From: Propionibacteriaceae bacterium UBA6238
GTDB lineage: Bacteria > Actinomycetota > Actinomycetes > Propionibacteriales > Propionibacteriaceae
Length of the DNA stretch: 18,976 nt
Direction of reading: 5' to 3'
Assembly: GCA_002441465.1 (NCBI GenBank)
Contig: DJWE01000058.1
Span: 1-18,976, forward strand
Shown here: in pieces, positions 18,504-18,976 of the stretch
Position numbering within the stretch: position 1 is the first letter of the stretch
Layout: every line of letters starts with the position of its first letter
Made by a program: the position numbers and the translations under genes
Notes under the pieces: generated by a model
What the model was told of the DNA's origin: nothing
What the model saw: only the letters and a program-made list of their open reading frames with translations
Databases searched by the model: none

Positions 18504-18531
18504 GGGCCCCGGTTCTGGTGAACCGGGGCCC
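18504..18531 (+). terminator. Terminator hairpin after the aldehyde dehydrogenase
   Basis: GGGCCCCGGTT (18504-18514) pairs perfectly with AACCGGGGCCC (18521-18531) around a 6-nt loop (CTGGTG), 15 nt after the stop. It is followed by the T-containing but broken tract TCGTTCGT. It is the best intrinsic-terminator candidate in the window. Confidence 0.75.
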
Positions 18532-18585
18532 TCGTTCGTCCGAGCACCGCGTCGCTCTCGGCGGCCGTGCGAATCCGGTGACCCC

Positions 18586-18614
18586 TTGCGCTCTGTGCAG
18601 AAATGTGAATAAAT
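18586..18614 (+). promoter_or_regulatory. Possible promoter of the sugar-acid kinase gene
   Basis: TTGCGC (18586-18591) and ATAAAT (18609-18614) are separated by 17 bp in a locally AT-rich patch. Transcription would start near 18621, just upstream of the inverted repeat at 18630-18649. Confidence 0.42.
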
Positions 18615-18629
18615 GATCTAGAGCGTGAA

Positions 18630-18649
18630 GTGACGTGAAGATGCGTCAC
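18630..18649. promoter_or_regulatory. Inverted repeat GTGACG-N8-CGTCAC, possible operator
   Basis: The 6+6 bp inverted repeat lies between the proposed promoter and the ribosome-binding site of the kinase gene. A further CGTGA half-site stands at 18624-18628 and TCACGC ends the right arm. A GntR/DeoR-type catabolic repressor is a reasonable guess, but none is encoded in this window. Confidence 0.4.
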
Positions 18650-18675
18650 GCAGGTGGACTCAAGGAGGAGCCTCC

Positions 18676-18976
18676 ATGGTGCTGCAGCTGGGTGTGATCG
18701 CCGACGACTTCACCGGCGCAACGGACATCGCGGGCTTCCTCGTGGCAGGTGGACTCCACACGGTGCAACTCAACGGCGTGCCGGCGGCCTCCGACGTTCC
18801 TGACGTGGACGCGGTGGTCGTCAGCCTCAAGAGCCGCTCCATCGAGCCGGCGTTGGCCGTCGCACAGAGCCTCGCCGCCCTGGCGGCGCTGCGTGAAGCG
18901 GGGGCGGAGCGCGTCCTGTTCAAGTACTGCTCCACGTTCGACAGCACCCCGCGCGGCAACATCGGCCCGGTCACCG
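18676..18976 (+). CDS. otnK: Four-carbon acid sugar kinase (3-oxo-tetronate kinase-like), N-terminal part
   Basis: The first 100 residues of a gene that runs off the window. LGVIADDFTGATDIAGFLV at the start, TVQLNGVP, DAVVVSLKSRS and the long stretch FKYCSTFDSTPRGNIGPVT match the N-terminal domain of the OtnK/YgbK (DUF1537) kinases. These phosphorylate 3-oxo-tetronates or related four-carbon acids using ATP in sugar-acid catabolism. The LKSRS and KYCSTFDST segments favour the 3-oxo-tetronate kinase branch over the D-threonate kinase (DtnK) branch; this is by recall of family sequences. Start ATG 18676 has AAGGAGGAG at 18662-18670, 5 nt before. Usual partners (OtnC aldolase/decarboxylase, a dehydrogenase, OtnI isomerase) would be expected downstream, outside the window. 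Confidence 0.87.
   Translation, partial: MVLQLGVIADDFTGATDIAGFLVAGGLHTVQLNGVPAASDVPDVDAVVVSLKSRSIEPALAVAQSLAALAALREAGAERVLFKYCSTFDSTPRGNIGPVT

Overview
This is a high-GC window (GC-rich third codon positions, GTG/TTG starts, many ATGA/TGATG overlaps) from an actinobacterium. The DUF3039, ClpS-DUF2017, MurI and DtxR-box signatures, and several start codons placed 6-7 nt after a TANNNT-like -10 box (leaderless transcripts), all fit Actinobacteria. Propionibacteriales or a relative is possible, but the sequence alone does not settle the genus. No rRNA, tRNA, CRISPR array, phage gene or complete insertion sequence was seen. No gene-free stretch exceeds 300 bases once two small genes are counted: a 54-residue frame at 14730-14894 and a 59-residue one at 16328-16507.

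Layout. 1-2162 (+): the end of S-adenosylhomocysteine hydrolase, then an NAD-type malic enzyme. A perfect 27-bp hairpin sits in the convergent gap at 2164-2223. 2239-3939 (-): DUF3039 protein, SixA-type histidine phosphatase and a membrane-anchored VanY-type D,D-carboxypeptidase. 4110-6066 (+): an MFS exporter, then a MarR regulator with a perfect 14-bp palindromic operator. 6202-8400 (+): MalQ 4-alpha-glucanotransferase. 8430-10938 (-): an NAD-salvage operon, pncB-pncA-DUF1349, with every junction overlapping as ATGA. 11085-11941 (+): clpS and DUF2017, also overlapping. 12070-14632 (+): feoA-feoB-feoC for ferrous iron uptake, behind a DtxR/IdeR-type iron box. 14641-14744: a tandem 51-bp repeat sharing its core with the hairpin at 2164. 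14730-14894 (-): a small hypothetical gene. 15028-15837 (+): murI. 15897-16912 (-): a CsoR-family repressor, a 59-residue Cys-rich protein and a secreted rhodanese lipoprotein, with two near-identical 18-bp palindromic operators. 17035-18489 (+): an aldehyde dehydrogenase with a clear terminator. 18676-end (+): the start of a four-carbon acid-sugar (3-oxo-tetronate) kinase.

The most interesting block is 15897-16953. The CsoR-family repressor has the Cys...Cys spacing of the family (29 residues) but Ser where Cu(I)-sensing CsoR has its His ligand. Together with the rhodanese this suggests a CstR-like reactive-sulfur (persulfide) response, not a copper response. The poorly described Cys-rich 59-residue protein would be a partner. 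Other points of note are the repeat family shared by 2164-2223 and 14641-14744, a FeoB with a Thr in the G4 motif and a CxCxxCxC insertion, and at least five probable leaderless genes.
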